A stretch of DNA of 64,000 bases from an uncultured Acidobacteriia bacterium (GTDB lineage Bacteria > Acidobacteriota > Terriglobia > Bryobacterales > Bryobacteraceae): the NCBI GenBank assembly GCA_903892565.1, contig CAITIX010000241.1, forward strand, positions 1 through 64,000, read 5' to 3'. This document shows positions 27,999-37,660 of the stretch, one piece after another. A model generated the notes under the pieces. The model searched no databases. It saw nothing but the letters and a program-made list of their open reading frames with translations, and had not been told where the DNA came from. Made by a program: the position numbers and the translations under genes. The number at the start of each line of letters is the position of its first letter. Positions within the stretch are counted from its first letter, which is position 1.

Positions 27999-28877
27999 AT
28001 GCTTCGTAGATCCAGAAACTGCACACTGTTCGCCGGAATGTTCGTCGCCCTTTGCGGCGCCCGCCTGGTCGTTGCTCAAGGGACAGCCGCCCAAGGGACA
28101 AATGAAGCGGGGGCAAATCCAGCCATGCTCCAGAACGATCGCAGCTTCGTTCAAGCCGTGACGAAAGCCGATACATCCGCGCTCGCCAAGCTTCTAGACG
28201 CAGAGTTCACCTGGACCGATTTCGAAGGCCGGCAGCGCACCCGCGCACAGGTTCTACAGGCCGTTCCGAAACTGGCTATTGCAGACGAAACCGGCGTGGA
28301 CCAAACAAGGACCGAGCGCAAGTCATTTGCGTACGGCTCTCTGGGCGATGTCCAAATCAACCAGGGTCGCGCGCATGTCGTACGCGTCTGGGCCAAGCGC
28401 GCGGACGGATGGAAGCTAGTGGTCTATCAGGAACTCATGACGCTCGAAGCCGCGCCGACGTTTGCGCCCGGCGCGGGCAAGGATTGCGAGAATCCGTGCA
28501 AGGGCATTCCCTTCCAGCCGAAAACCGAAACCGAGCGGCAAGTGTCCACCGCGTATTCGAAACTCGAGACCGCCGCGATGGCCAAAAACTCGGCGGTGTT
28601 CAGTACTATGGTCGCGGACGAATTTGTCGCCGCCAGCTCCAATAGCAACAAACTCGCAGGCAAGCGCGAGCGCATGGACGATTTCGATCATTCGAAGAAC
28701 GCCGGCGTCGCGCCCACTCCTCTGAAAACCGTGCGTATGTTCGATTTCGGCGATGCAGTGCTCATGACGTCGGACCACGTGCCGGATCGCGGCCGTCCGC
28801 TGCGCGTCACACGCATCTGGGTCAAGCGCAACGGCGGCTGGGTGGAAACTATCAGCTACCAGACGTCCGTGAAATAG
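27999..28877 (+). CDS. Secreted protein with two NTF2-like (SnoaL/DUF4440) domains
   Basis: 292 aa with a signal peptide (about 1-26, ending VVAQG). Residues 40-150 and 175-290 are two NTF2-like cone folds with matching motifs: [20 protein letters not shown] in the first and [19 protein letters not shown] in the second. Each ends in a W-x-K/R...DGWKLVVYQ or [11 protein letters not shown] strand. Domains of this type bind small ligands, and some are catalytic; in secreted tandem form the role is unknown. No obvious Shine-Dalgarno precedes the ATG. Monocistronic by context. Confidence 0.75.
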   Translation: MLRRSRNCTLFAGMFVALCGARLVVAQGTAAQGTNEAGANPAMLQNDRSFVQAVTKADTSALAKLLDAEFTWTDFEGRQRTRAQVLQAVPKLAIADETGVDQTRTERKSFAYGSLGDVQINQGRAHVVRVWAKRADGWKLVVYQELMTLEAAPTFAPGAGKDCENPCKGIPFQPKTETERQVSTAYSKLETAAMAKNSAVFSTMVADEFVAASSNSNKLAGKRERMDDFDHSKNAGVAPTPLKTVRMFDFGDAVLMTSDHVPDRGRPLRVTRIWVKRNGGWVETISYQTSVK

Positions 28878-28966
28878 ATCCCAGCAAAATAGATCCTCCC
28901 GAGCACGTCGACCAGACGCATGTACCTATATCTCTATGCAGCCCGTCTAACCTCGTGGAGGGTTTT

Positions 28967-29506
28967 ATGAAAAAATTTGCACTTCTGGTCGGCATACTCT
29001 CGATCGGGTTTCTAGCCGCGGAAGCACAGCAGCGAGGAGGCGGCGGAGGCAGTCCGCGCGGCAACGGTGGACACATTCCTTCGCGCGGCCCCGCGCCGTC
29101 CCGGCCGCAGCAGTCGCAACGTCCCCCGCAGGCGCGCCCGCAGGCTTCCGGACCAGATCGGCCCGGTCATCCCACGGCTCCTCACGTGGATAACAACAAG
29201 TGGGTGGGCCATGATATGGGTCGCAATGACGACCGCTTCCACGTTGATCGCCCCTTTGAACACGGGCGATTTACCGGAGGCATCGGCAGAAGCCACATTT
29301 GGCGTTTGGGCGGCGGCGGTCCCGCGCGCTTCGGATTCGGCGGATTCTTCTTCGGCGTGGCGCCGTTTGAATTCGGGCTCTGCGATGGCTGGTTCTGGGA
29401 TAGCGACGAAATCGTGATCTATGACGATCCGGACCACATTGGCTGGTATCTGGCCTACAACGTGCGCCTTGGGACGTACGTCCACGTGAATTATCTGGGA
29501 AACTAA
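28967..29506 (+). CDS. Secreted Gly/Pro/Arg-rich protein
   Basis: 179 aa from ATG 28967, chosen for the GTGGAGGG ribosome-binding site; four codons upstream another ATG is possible. A signal peptide covers residues 1-20 (ending AAEAQ). Residues 21-80 are Gly/Pro/Arg/Gln-rich and likely disordered. The C-terminal 100 residues are aromatic and Gly-rich ([16 protein letters not shown]) and end in an acidic/aromatic strand region ([18 protein letters not shown]). Similar short exported proteins are frequent in Acidobacteria; none has a known role. A hairpin follows at 29557. Confidence 0.65.
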   Translation: MKKFALLVGILSIGFLAAEAQQRGGGGGSPRGNGGHIPSRGPAPSRPQQSQRPPQARPQASGPDRPGHPTAPHVDNNKWVGHDMGRNDDRFHVDRPFEHGRFTGGIGRSHIWRLGGGGPARFGFGGFFFGVAPFEFGLCDGWFWDSDEIVIYDDPDHIGWYLAYNVRLGTYVHVNYLGN

Positions 29507-29556
29507 CCACGCCGGATTCCGTTCCCGCAAACGGACCGTCAAGCGGGCGTAAAAAT

Positions 29557-29595
29557 GGGGAACCCGATCCCATCGCGAGACGGGAAGGGTTCCCC
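29557..29595. terminator. Hairpin after the Gly-rich gene, possibly bidirectional
   Basis: GGGGAACCC (29557-29565) pairs with GGGTTCCCC (29587-29595), with CCC/GGG inside. The right side is followed by GAGTTT. On the minus strand a T5 run (complement of 29551-29555) follows. Confidence 0.6.
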
Positions 29596-29854
29596 GAGTT
29601 TGAGAGTTGTCATTGGCGGAAGGATGCCGAATTCCAAGGATTTCCCCGGAGGTCTGCCACTCAGGATGGCTGAGTGGCAGACACCACTGGAGGATCTAAA
29701 TCCCCTAACTCTGCAATCAAGAATGCGGCAAGTCGGTGCGCGAAGTCGTAATGGAATTGTGAACTTTTTGTGAATTGTGCAGTCGCTGGCGTTATTCCTG
29801 CGGAAAAGGGACGCAAGCGCGAATGGGCCGCTCACGGTCTGGCAGCAAAACCCG
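29596..29854. other. Intergenic stretch with a perfect hairpin and one half of a flanking repeat
   Basis: No gene. GTCTGCCACTCA (29652-29663) and TGAGTGGCAGAC (29671-29682) form a perfect 12-bp stem with a 7-base loop. Bases 29683-29775 align without gaps, at roughly 60% by eye, to 31486-31578 on the other side of the neighbouring gene; shared words include TAAATCCCC, AGAATGC, GAAGTCG and TTGTGAAC. Confidence 0.5.
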
Positions 29855-29901
29855 AAAAAAAATGGGGAGCCAGCCACACCGCGAGGTATGACCAGCTCCC
29901 C
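29855..29901 (-). terminator. Rho-independent terminator of the InlB-repeat gene
   Basis: On the minus strand, GGGGAGC (complement of 29895-29901) pairs with GCTCCCC (complement of 29864-29870), and a run of eight T (complement of 29855-29862) follows. It lies 24 bp after the stop at 29926. Confidence 0.8.
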
Positions 29902-29925
29902 TAGGTTGGGAAGGTATCGCAAAGA

Positions 29926-31383
29926 CTACTTGAAGTTCGCCTGCACGGAGGTGTCTTTTCCGATCACAACCGTGCACGTATTTGCCGTGCCGGTGCAGCC
30001 ATTCGTCCAGCCGGTAAACTTCAGCCCTGGCGCGGGCGTCGCGATGAGTGTAACCGCCGTCCCAGCGGTGAACTTGGCCGAGCATGCGCCGCCGCAATTG
30101 AGTTGGCGATCATTGCCGTTCGGCGTGGCGACCACCGTTCCGCTGCCGCTGCGTCCGATCGAAACCGTATACTGCGCCGCGAAGTTGGCCGTAACGTTCT
30201 GTTCGGCGTTCACAACGAAGGTGCAGGTGAGGCTTGTGCCGCCGCAATCTCCGCTCCAGCCCGTGAATACACCGCCGCCGGCGTTGGCCGTGAGCGTCAC
30301 GCTCGTCCCTTGATTGAACGTCGAGGAGCAGGATCCACCGCAATTGATCTTGCCGTTCGCGCCCGTGACCGTACCACTCCCGATCTTCGTCACCGTGACG
30401 GTGGGAACGCCGACGTTGGCGGCTGCGTTCTGAGCGCCAATGAAGTCGCCGAGTTCACCATCGAGCGGAGCGCTGCAGGTGCCATCGCCACCGCAGGTCG
30501 CGCTGTGGTCTAGCGGATCATACGTGCCGCTGTACTTGTAGAATTCGTAGCGGCGCACCACAGCCTTGGAGCCGCTGCCGATTCCACCCTGATTCCGCAA
30601 CACGCCGCTGTTGCCATGCGTGTTCGGATTGAACTGCAGCAGCTTCCACGCGGTTTCCAGGTGTCCTGCATCCGCCGGAACCACAGGATTGTCCGCGAGG
30701 AGTTCATCCAAGCCCACCTGACGCTGCAGCTCGTTCTTGTAGACCTTGACCCATTTCGCGTCGCCAAACTGCGCGACCGGCTTGGGTACCTCCGGGGGAG
30801 GAGGCGGCGGCACTACGATTTCGAAAGCAACCTGCGGCGGATTTCCAACCTGCGCGGGCGGAATCACCGTCACCGTGGGGTGAGGAATCTGCACTTGGGA
30901 GCCAGCGAAACGGATGAGCGTTCCCGGATTATTGATGTCTTCCACCAGCCAGTAATACTTCGCAGTGTTGGCAGCCGGGGAATAATACAAAGTATAGATT
31001 CCGTAGTGATCGCAACCAACGATGGCCGTTAAAACACACGAATGGCCAAACGTCGGCTGGAAGGACGCGGGAGTGACCGTGGTTGCGCTCCAGCGTTGCG
31101 TTGCAGCGTCATAGGCAGCAGCCCAACGGACAATGACTCCTCCTGTGGGCGTCGCCTGGAACGTCGCGCCACCGTAACGCGTGGCGTTAAACGTGCCATA
31201 AGCCTGGGCCTGGGACGCTTGCACCTCAATCTCGAAGCCATGGGCATCCTGGCCGGTGTCATTCAAAACGTCGAAATTCGCGAGCGATCCGAACAATGTC
31301 ACCGACTGGGCGGACAGCACTGCGGGCAGCGCCAAAGCCGCCGCCAGCACAATACTCGCCCGAAGTTCTCTTTTCCTGAACAT
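29926..31383 (-). CDS. Secreted protein with two C-terminal InlB B-type repeats
   Basis: 485 aa with a signal peptide (about 1-26, ending VLSAQ). Residues 27-190 look like a beta-rich domain with no family I can name. A proline run (VVPPPPPPEVPKP) marks a linker. Two divergent InlB B-repeats fill residues 330-485: IGSGTVTGANGKINCGGSC...GWSGDCGG, and RSGSGTVVATPNGNDRQLNCGG...FTGWTNGC. Each has four cysteines that could make two disulfides. Such repeats are common at the ends of secreted surface proteins. It has its own terminator downstream and a repeated element upstream (31486-31578). Confidence 0.78.
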   Translation of the reverse strand: MFRKRELRASIVLAAALALPAVLSAQSVTLFGSLANFDVLNDTGQDAHGFEIEVQASQAQAYGTFNATRYGGATFQATPTGGVIVRWAAAYDAATQRWSATTVTPASFQPTFGHSCVLTAIVGCDHYGIYTLYYSPAANTAKYYWLVEDINNPGTLIRFAGSQVQIPHPTVTVIPPAQVGNPPQVAFEIVVPPPPPPEVPKPVAQFGDAKWVKVYKNELQRQVGLDELLADNPVVPADAGHLETAWKLLQFNPNTHGNSGVLRNQGGIGSGSKAVVRRYEFYKYSGTYDPLDHSATCGGDGTCSAPLDGELGDFIGAQNAAANVGVPTVTVTKIGSGTVTGANGKINCGGSCSSTFNQGTSVTLTANAGGGVFTGWSGDCGGTSLTCTFVVNAEQNVTANFAAQYTVSIGRSGSGTVVATPNGNDRQLNCGGACSAKFTAGTAVTLIATPAPGLKFTGWTNGCTGTANTCTVVIGKDTSVQANFK

Positions 31384-31676
31384 CTTGATTTCTCCTCTTC
31401 CTCGTTAGAAGGGGTGTCCACCGAAATCGCTGATCTATCCCCGATTACGACTCCCGAGCTCCGCCACCCAGTTGGATGGCAGAACGCTCGCAGGACTTAA
31501 ATCCCCCAGATCCGTGGACCCAGAATGCCGGAGGACACTACAAGAAGTCGCCAAGAAGTTGTGAACAAATTGTAAACAAGGGACATATGACGTTCGCCCC
31601 TGGTTCGGGCCCAGACACTTAGGAAGAAAGAACAAAGTAGAGGGCGAAATCCAAACGCATCAATAGCAGAAAAGCT
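31384..31676. other. Intergenic region with the second copy of a ~93-bp repeat
   Basis: 293 bp between two leftward genes. Bases 31486-31578 are the counterpart of 29683-29775 (same orientation). It holds the promoter of the InlB-repeat gene. I see no RNA gene. Confidence 0.4.
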
Positions 31677-32369
31677 CTACAGTTCGAGATTGCCGCGATA
31701 CACCATGTCCCTGAGCGCGAACTTACACTTCAACTCCAGGGGACCGACCTTGGTGACGAACGTGACTTGCTTATCGTCGAGCACAATGGGGAAAACGCGC
31801 GAGAAGTAGAAGGCGGTTCCCGGCGGCGAAAACGGCGTGCGATGCGAGAACTCCACGCGCTTCAGTTCTAGCGGATCGTCCTTCCGCTCCAGGCGCGTGC
31901 GCTCTTGCAGGATTTCAAACTTGGTCTTGCGTTCCTCTTCCGAATCCTGATCGGAAGGCGCGGGGCTCGGGATGCTGCCAAACACGTTGATGATGTAATA
32001 CTCCGACAACGCGACCGTCGTCGCCGTATCGCCCAGCGCGGCACGAACCGGGAGCGCCGATTCCCAGCGCACCGTAGCCTGCCACTTTCCTGCAAATTCC
32101 GGAATTTGCGCGTCGCCGTTGGGATTGCCGCGATTGCTTCCCCGGCGGTTCGACGTCACACGGGCCACCAGCGGTCCCGTTTGCGCTTTATTGTCGATGG
32201 AGGCGTCTTTCGCCCATGGCGATTTCGTCATCAGGCGAGTGAGTTCATCCTTGGACCAATCGCCCGGCTGCTTCTGCTCCCAGAATTCGGCACCGAAGCC
32301 GCGTTCGGCTGTCACCAGCGCCGCGCCGGACATGCCCAACATCATCATCGCCCTGCGTCTGGTCATCAT
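31677..32369 (-). CDS. Secreted protein of unknown function with Tat-like signal
   Basis: 230 aa. The N-terminus TRRRAMMMLGMSGAALV looks like a Tat or lipid-less signal peptide, ending near GFGA (residue 27). The mature part begins FWEQKQPGDWSKDELTRLMTKSPWAKDA, a stretch recurrent in secreted proteins of Bryobacterales. Two Gly-poor beta regions follow. No catalytic motif is visible. A second ATG at codon 2 is equally good as a start. Monocistronic. Confidence 0.65.
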   Translation of the reverse strand: MMTRRRAMMMLGMSGAALVTAERGFGAEFWEQKQPGDWSKDELTRLMTKSPWAKDASIDNKAQTGPLVARVTSNRRGSNRGNPNGDAQIPEFAGKWQATVRWESALPVRAALGDTATTVALSEYYIINVFGSIPSPAPSDQDSEEERKTKFEILQERTRLERKDDPLELKRVEFSHRTPFSPPGTAFYFSRVFPIVLDDKQVTFVTKVGPLELKCKFALRDMVYRGNLEL

Positions 32370-32520
32370 TGGTCGTTTGTCGTGTGATCTATCACGTGCT
32401 TTGCCACTACATTATCCATTAAGTCTGTCCGCTACGATGGTTTGACGTCCTACCGGCTTGGCCCGTTACGTGCGCAAGGCTCCCGCGCGATAATAGGCGG
32501 ATACCGCTCGGCTCGCCTCC

Positions 32521-34329
32521 ATGGCCATAAATCGCTCACATCTCTATCTCCTGCTGCTTCTCTTTGCCGGCGCAATCTACATCGGCTGCATGGTTTCTCC
32601 TCCCTCTTTGATGGACGATGTGGACGCCGTGCAGGCGCAGATCGCCAGCAACATGCTGACCTCGCACGACTGGGTGACGGCGCGCCTGGCGGGCGTTGCC
32701 TACATGGAGAAGGCTCCGCTCATCTATTGGCTCATCGCGATCTGCTACAAACTGTTCGGTGTTTACGATTGGGTCGCGCGCATTCCCGTCGTGCTCTCCG
32801 TTCTGCTGCTGGCCTGCGTCACCATGGCTTTCGGGAACTGGGCTTTTAAAGGACGCGCGGGGTTCTATGCCGGATTATCGGTCTCCACCTGCGTGGGATT
32901 ATTTCTCTTCACGCGCATTCAAATTCCAGACGTGATGCTCACCGCGAACATCACGCTCACGATGTGGGCCTTCCTCAGGACTATCGACGAGCCCACCATT
33001 GACGATGCCGATCGCAATCCGCGCTGGTGGGCCTTCGTGCTAGCCGCAAGCCTCGGCGTCAGCCTGCTGTGGAAGAGCCTGATCGGCGTCGTGTTCCCGG
33101 TTGCGTCGTGCCTGTTGTATCTTGCCATCACCGGCCAGCTTTTGCAGGCGAAAGTCTGGAAACGCATTCGTCCCTTTAGCGGATTCGCCATAGTCCTGCT
33201 GATCGCCGCGCCGTGGCACATTTTAGGCACTCTGCGAAATCCTCCGTATTTCGATTTCACGATGCGCAGCGCGCCCGGAGAATATCACGGCTTCCTGTGG
33301 TTCTATTTCATGAACGAGCAGGTGCTGCGCTTCCTGAACCTGCGCTATCCCCGCGATTACGATACCGTCCCGCGCTTGTGGTTCTGGTTGCTGCATCTGG
33401 TGTGGCTGTTCCCCTGGAGCGTGTACCTTCCGGCAATCTGCAAAGGTCCCTTCCGTCCTGTGGACCGCGCCGGAAAGACGCGCCTGCTGGCACTCTGCTG
33501 GGCCGGATTCATTCTGGTGTTCTTTACGTTTTCCACCACGCAAGAATATTATTCGATGCCCTGCTATCCGGCGCTGGCGTTGCTGCTGGGCTCGGCCATG
33601 GAAGAAGGCGGCGTGTGGATTCAGCGCGGAACACGCGTATTGTCGGGAATTCTCGCGCTCGCGGCGCTCGCGTGCTTCGGGCTCTGGTTCGCGGTGAAGA
33701 ATCTCCCAACGCCCGGCGATATTTCCGTCGCGCTCAGCCAGCATCCCAGCGCGTACACGTTGTCGCTCGGGCATATGGGAGATCTCACGATTCCCGCCTT
33801 TGCCTACTTACGCGCGCCCTTGCTGCTCGCAGGCGTCGCCTGCCTGATCGGCGCCTTGGGGACCATGCGAGCCATCGGCCATCGGGCTTTCCTATCCGCA
33901 GCCTTGATGGCGGTGCTCTTTTTCCAGGCCGCCAGAATGGCTCTCGTGGTGTTCGATCCTTACATGTCCTCGCGGCCCCTGGCGGACGCGCTCCTGCATG
34001 CGCCCAAGGGCCGCTTGATTATCGACCATCACTACTACACGTTTTCTTCCGTCATCTTCTACGTAGATCCCGTGTATCCCGAACGGGACACGCTCTTGCT
34101 CAACGGCCGCATCGATAATCTGATCTACGGCTCCTATGCGCCCGACGCGCCGAAAGTATTCATCGACGACGCGCAGTGGAAAGATCGCTGGTACGGCGCG
34201 GATCGCTACTATCTGGTCGCGACCACCGAAGGGATGCTGCGCCTGCAACAACTGGGCGCAAGCGACCACTTAGTGACCGTCGCGGCAAGCGGGGGCAAAG
34301 TCCTGCTGACGAATCATCCGCTTCCGTAA
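32521..34329 (+). CDS. Glycosyltransferase family 39 / ArnT-like membrane enzyme
   Basis: 602 aa, GT-C fold, about 11 transmembrane segments in the first 420 residues, then a soluble C-terminal domain. The first periplasmic loop carries DDVDAVQAQIA (residues 32-42), the acidic motif expected to bind the sugar-lipid donor. YMEKAPLIYWLIA follows at about residue 61, as in ArnT/PMT enzymes. Such enzymes move a sugar from polyprenyl phosphate onto lipid A, protein or a glycan. No lipid A pathway genes are adjacent, so the acceptor is unknown. The gene converges with the next one (1-bp gap). Confidence 0.85.
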   Translation: MAINRSHLYLLLLLFAGAIYIGCMVSPPSLMDDVDAVQAQIASNMLTSHDWVTARLAGVAYMEKAPLIYWLIAICYKLFGVYDWVARIPVVLSVLLLACVTMAFGNWAFKGRAGFYAGLSVSTCVGLFLFTRIQIPDVMLTANITLTMWAFLRTIDEPTIDDADRNPRWWAFVLAASLGVSLLWKSLIGVVFPVASCLLYLAITGQLLQAKVWKRIRPFSGFAIVLLIAAPWHILGTLRNPPYFDFTMRSAPGEYHGFLWFYFMNEQVLRFLNLRYPRDYDTVPRLWFWLLHLVWLFPWSVYLPAICKGPFRPVDRAGKTRLLALCWAGFILVFFTFSTTQEYYSMPCYPALALLLGSAMEEGGVWIQRGTRVLSGILALAALACFGLWFAVKNLPTPGDISVALSQHPSAYTLSLGHMGDLTIPAFAYLRAPLLLAGVACLIGALGTMRAIGHRAFLSAALMAVLFFQAARMALVVFDPYMSSRPLADALLHAPKGRLIIDHHYYTFSSVIFYVDPVYPERDTLLLNGRIDNLIYGSYAPDAPKVFIDDAQWKDRWYGADRYYLVATTEGMLRLQQLGASDHLVTVAASGGKVLLTNHPLP

Positions 34330-34330
34330 G

Positions 34331-35182
34331 CTATTGGGCTTGTAGTCTGCGCAACAGCGCTTCGGCTTCACGCTTCGGAGGATCGTCGGGACTGACGTCG
34401 GCTTTCAAATATCCATCCAGCAAACGCCGAGCACGTTCCGGTTCCCGGTGATGCTCCACGTAAAACTTGCCGTGGTCGAAGGCCAGGCGGCGGTCGCCGG
34501 ACCAGTGCGCTTCCGCCTGCACGAATGTCGCTTCACTTTCATCCAAGCGTCCGAGCTTCGCCTGATAACGCGCCACGTCGAGCGCGCGACCCAAGTCGCC
34601 GGGCGCGAGCTCCCAAGCCTTTTTCAGATGCGCCAGCGCCTCGGGAAATTGCTTCTTGTGATCGGCCAGCAGAGCCAGTTCGTGCTGATATTCGTCGGGA
34701 CGATCGCGCTCGAAGCGCCGCGCGATGGCTTCGGCTTTGTCGATTCCGCCGCCGAGAAATCCCGGTGCGCCCAGGTAATAATCGAACAGATCGTTCACTG
34801 CGTCAATATCGTTGGGGGCAAGCGATACGGCTGCTTCCAATTCCTGGCGCGCTTTGCCTGCACGCCCAGGAGCGGCGAAAACATTCGCGTTTTCCGCACG
34901 ACGTCCATAAGCGCGCCCGAGCCACAAGTGATACTCGGCCACATTGGGCGCAAGGTCGCGCGCCTTTTCGAGAAACTGCGTGGCCTTATCGAAGTTCTCC
35001 AGCATGAAGTAGTTCTTGCCGGTGAGCGCGAACGTGGCGGCGTCGGGCGCGGGATCTTTTTCCAATACGGAAAGCGCCGCGCGATAGTCCGTCTTCTGAT
35101 AAAGGCGCTGCGCGCGTTCGACAAATTCCCGGGAAGCGTGGAGAGCGCGAATCGCAAACAGAAACACCAGCAGCGTGCGCAT
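34331..35182 (-). CDS. Secreted TPR-repeat protein
   Basis: 283 aa with a short signal peptide (about 1-16). At least five TPR-like units span residues 18-280, for example DYRALSVLEKDPAPDA-like, FDKATQFLEKARDLAPNVAE and FPEALAHLKKAWELAPGDLG. A glycine-rich turn (GAPGFLGGGIDKA) near residue 140 resembles that of acidobacterial TPR proteins with a periplasmic scaffold role. No partner is evident from context. Confidence 0.75.
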   Translation of the reverse strand: MRTLLVFLFAIRALHASREFVERAQRLYQKTDYRAALSVLEKDPAPDAATFALTGKNYFMLENFDKATQFLEKARDLAPNVAEYHLWLGRAYGRRAENANVFAAPGRAGKARQELEAAVSLAPNDIDAVNDLFDYYLGAPGFLGGGIDKAEAIARRFERDRPDEYQHELALLADHKKQFPEALAHLKKAWELAPGDLGRALDVARYQAKLGRLDESEATFVQAEAHWSGDRRLAFDHGKFYVEHHREPERARRLLDGYLKADVSPDDPPKREAEALLRRLQAQ

Positions 35183-35243
35183 GCGGAAGAGGCCGAAAAT
35201 GTTCCGGCGCCTTCAGTATAACGGCAGTGTGATCGAACCTCGG

Positions 35244-36122
35244 TTAAGCCTGCGGCTGCTGCGCCGGGCTCTGCGTAACTTGATCCATGGGAGGCAGGCC
35301 CACTGTGATGCAATCGCCGCTCGGAGGATTTCCAGCGACGCCGCAAGCTTGCTCCATCAGCCAGATGTAGCTGGTCAGATGGTGCATGCACGCAATGGTT
35401 GGCCGGATCGCGCCGCGCGGACTATTCAGTTCGTACTTGGTGTTCACGTGTTCATAAGGCAGCGGCAGCATCGGAGGCAAGTGCGTCACAAGATCCTGCC
35501 GATTCGCGATGCGATAGCTACGGGGAACCGCGGCATCCAAGGCCTCCGCGAACAAAGGATTGCCCACCCGCGGGCTGGCAAAGGTGTACAGCGAAGGATC
35601 CTTACAGGGCGTATGCAATGCCGTATCCAGCGCCACGAGCGTCGCCAATGCAGCTCCCAGGCTGTGGCCGCAAATGGTCACGGCCGTGACGCCGCCATCG
35701 GCCAAACGTTTTCCAATCGCCTCGCGCACCAGTGCCGACGTTACCGCTTTACCAACGCGCAAGCTTTTGTAGATCGACGTAAAACCATCTTCCGTGAGTC
35801 CCTTCGACCCGGGGATGGGCGACGGCACGAGCAGGCAGGCCCCGTCGTGGATCCATTCCAGGATGGTGGCCGTTCCACGGAGGCACGCCACCAGTTCGCC
35901 GGAGGCAGACAACGCCAGGAATCCGAAGGACCGCACGTCTCCCCGATGCGGATCCATCGCCGTCGCGAGCTCATTCGCATACATGGTTTCCAGGTATCGA
36001 TATCCGACGCTCGCCAGCGCCGATGTAAGCTGCGCGTTATCGCAATTCGGGGGAGTACTTTCGGACAACTGCACCAGCTTCGCGTAGTGGATGGCGGAAT
36101 TCCAATTGAGAGACGGCATCAT
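35244..36122 (-). CDS. Lipase, class 3 (fungal-lipase-like)
   Basis: 292 aa, alpha/beta-hydrolase fold. The nucleophile elbow GHSLGAALA sits near residue 158. The Asp is probably in NRQDLVTHLPP (about 225), and the His in YEHVNTKYEL (about 240). This is the catalytic triad order of class 3 lipases, and FASPRVGNPLFA after the elbow is diagnostic. No signal peptide is visible, so it may act in the cytoplasm or leave by another route. It stands alone between a TPR gene and a cytochrome gene. Confidence 0.85.
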   Translation of the reverse strand: MMPSLNWNSAIHYAKLVQLSESTPPNCDNAQLTSALASVGYRYLETMYANELATAMDPHRGDVRSFGFLALSASGELVACLRGTATILEWIHDGACLLVPSPIPGSKGLTEDGFTSIYKSLRVGKAVTSALVREAIGKRLADGGVTAVTICGHSLGAALATLVALDTALHTPCKDPSLYTFASPRVGNPLFAEALDAAVPRSYRIANRQDLVTHLPPMLPLPYEHVNTKYELNSPRGAIRPTIACMHHLTSYIWLMEQACGVAGNPPSGDCITVGLPPMDQVTQSPAQQPQA

Positions 36123-36270
36123 GGCTACATTTGGATCTTTGGCGATAGATGCGCTGTATATCGAAGTTCAACTGCGGAACCCGTTTATAGGAGAGAAGTT
36201 GGCGTTGCCCTTCCGCGAGTGATTGGCGCATGCGACCATGCCCGAAATAAGATTGCCAGTCTGCGCTACT

Positions 36271-37038
36271 ATGTTTCTGATGACAAATTGGCGACGAGTA
36301 CAAATCGCGGTTTTGATTTCCCTGACTCTGACGGCGGGCAGTGCGTTCGCCCAACCGGCCCAGAAGAAAGGCCCTCCGGCCGCACCGAAAAACCTGAAAC
36401 TACTGCCGGCGGCAAATCTCCGCGACGTGATGGAAGGCTTCAACAAGTCGCTCGGCGTGCAGTGCGTCTACTGCCACGTGCAGGGCGATATGGCGAGCGA
36501 TGAGAATCCGAAAAAGGCCATCGCGCGTAACATGATCGCGCTGGTGCGCAAGGTGGAACCGTTCTTCCCGACCGGTGGCGCTACATTTCCGGGCGGCTAT
36601 CACGAAGTGGATTGCCTCACTTGCCACCAGGGCAAGACAAAACCTGAGACGACGACCACGTACTACTTCATCAATAAGCGCGAGGCGACAACTCCTCCGA
36701 CGGATAACGACAAAGGCGTAAATCTGAAGGTCCTGCCCGCCGATTGGCCGGTGCACGGCGCCCACTCCATCATGGAAGACTTCCGCGACGCCCTGCATGT
36801 GGACTGCGGATTCTGCCACGGCGGCCCCGGCGGCTTCGCCAACGATGCCAATCCGCGCAAGGACATCAGTCGCAAGATGATCGAGATGACCCGCCTGATC
36901 AACGCCGAATTCCCGGGCACGGGACGTTATCCGGAAGGCAATAAGGCCGTGACGTGTTTCACATGCCATGCGGGAAGTCCTCATCCGCAGGCCTTGGCCA
37001 ATATTCGTTACGAAGGTCCGATTCCGCCGGTCCAGTAA
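36271..37038 (+). CDS. Secreted tetraheme cytochrome c with duplicated diheme module
   Basis: 255 aa from ATG 36271 (ATG 36280 is an alternative). A signal peptide ends near GSAFAQ (residue 28). Four CxxCH haem sites lie at residues 65 (CVYCH), 115 (CLTCH), 179 (CGFCH) and 229 (CFTCH). The spacing 50-64-50 shows an internal duplication: each half carries an MEGF/MEDF...NP(K/R)K helix before its first site, as in the photosynthetic reaction-centre cytochrome family (CytoC_RC). Haem attachment would take place in the periplasm. It may carry electrons between exported dehydrogenases and the respiratory chain; no partner is adjacent. Confidence 0.9.
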   Translation: MFLMTNWRRVQIAVLISLTLTAGSAFAQPAQKKGPPAAPKNLKLLPAANLRDVMEGFNKSLGVQCVYCHVQGDMASDENPKKAIARNMIALVRKVEPFFPTGGATFPGGYHEVDCLTCHQGKTKPETTTTYYFINKREATTPPTDNDKGVNLKVLPADWPVHGAHSIMEDFRDALHVDCGFCHGGPGGFANDANPRKDISRKMIEMTRLINAEFPGTGRYPEGNKAVTCFTCHAGSPHPQALANIRYEGPIPPVQ

Positions 37039-37249
37039 GAGCGTCGACGGAAGACGAATCTTTTGGAACAAAGGGCCCCCTGCGAGAGCACGGGGCTTTT
37101 TTGCGTTCACAGTTCGATGCGCGGCAACGATGTCTAGTAACGATGTGTAGTAATAACGATGACGTGCTGGTTTAGGCCGTAATCCCCGCGCCTCCGCGGC
37201 CGTCTACGAATATGAGGTCCGCGAATATGCGGTCCACAAAGGAGCGCAT

Positions 37250-37660
37250 GTGAAACCAGCCATCTCCGTGCTTGTATTAGGAGCCCTCGCCATCGCGACG
37301 CCGCTTTCGGCGCACCACTCCTTCGCCGCAGCCTACCTCGAAGACCAGAGCGTCAAACTAGACGGCAAGGTGACGGCGTTCCTCTACCGGAATCCTCATT
37401 CGTTCGTGGAGATGGAGACGGTGGACGCGCAGGGAATCGCCACAAAGTGGGTAGCGGAATGGTTCAGTTCCGGACGGCTTGCTCGCGTCAATATCGAGCC
37501 TGAAACGTTCCAGCCTGGAGATCGCGTGATCATCACCGGCGCTCCAGGCCGCGACGCTCACGATCACCGCGTTCACTTGAAGACCATCGACCGGCCTGCC
37601 GATGGATTGCACTTCGACAGGATGGCTCGTAACGGCGGAACGAACAGGGGCCGACGCTAG
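37250..37660 (+). CDS. Secreted DUF6152-like protein
   Basis: 136 aa from GTG 37250, with AAAGGAG 7 bp upstream; the ATG one base earlier is closed by a stop. A signal peptide ends near LSAHHS (residue 21). The mature part starts HHSFAAAYLEDQSVKLDGKV and has NPHSFVEMETVD and WFSSGRLARVNI, the conserved features of small periplasmic proteins grouped as DUF6152. The stop codon is the TAG inside the CTAG that starts a dispersed repeat at 37657. Confidence 0.8.
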   Translation: MKPAISVLVLGALAIATPLSAHHSFAAAYLEDQSVKLDGKVTAFLYRNPHSFVEMETVDAQGIATKWVAEWFSSGRLARVNIEPETFQPGDRVIITGAPGRDAHDHRVHLKTIDRPADGLHFDRMARNGGTNRGRR

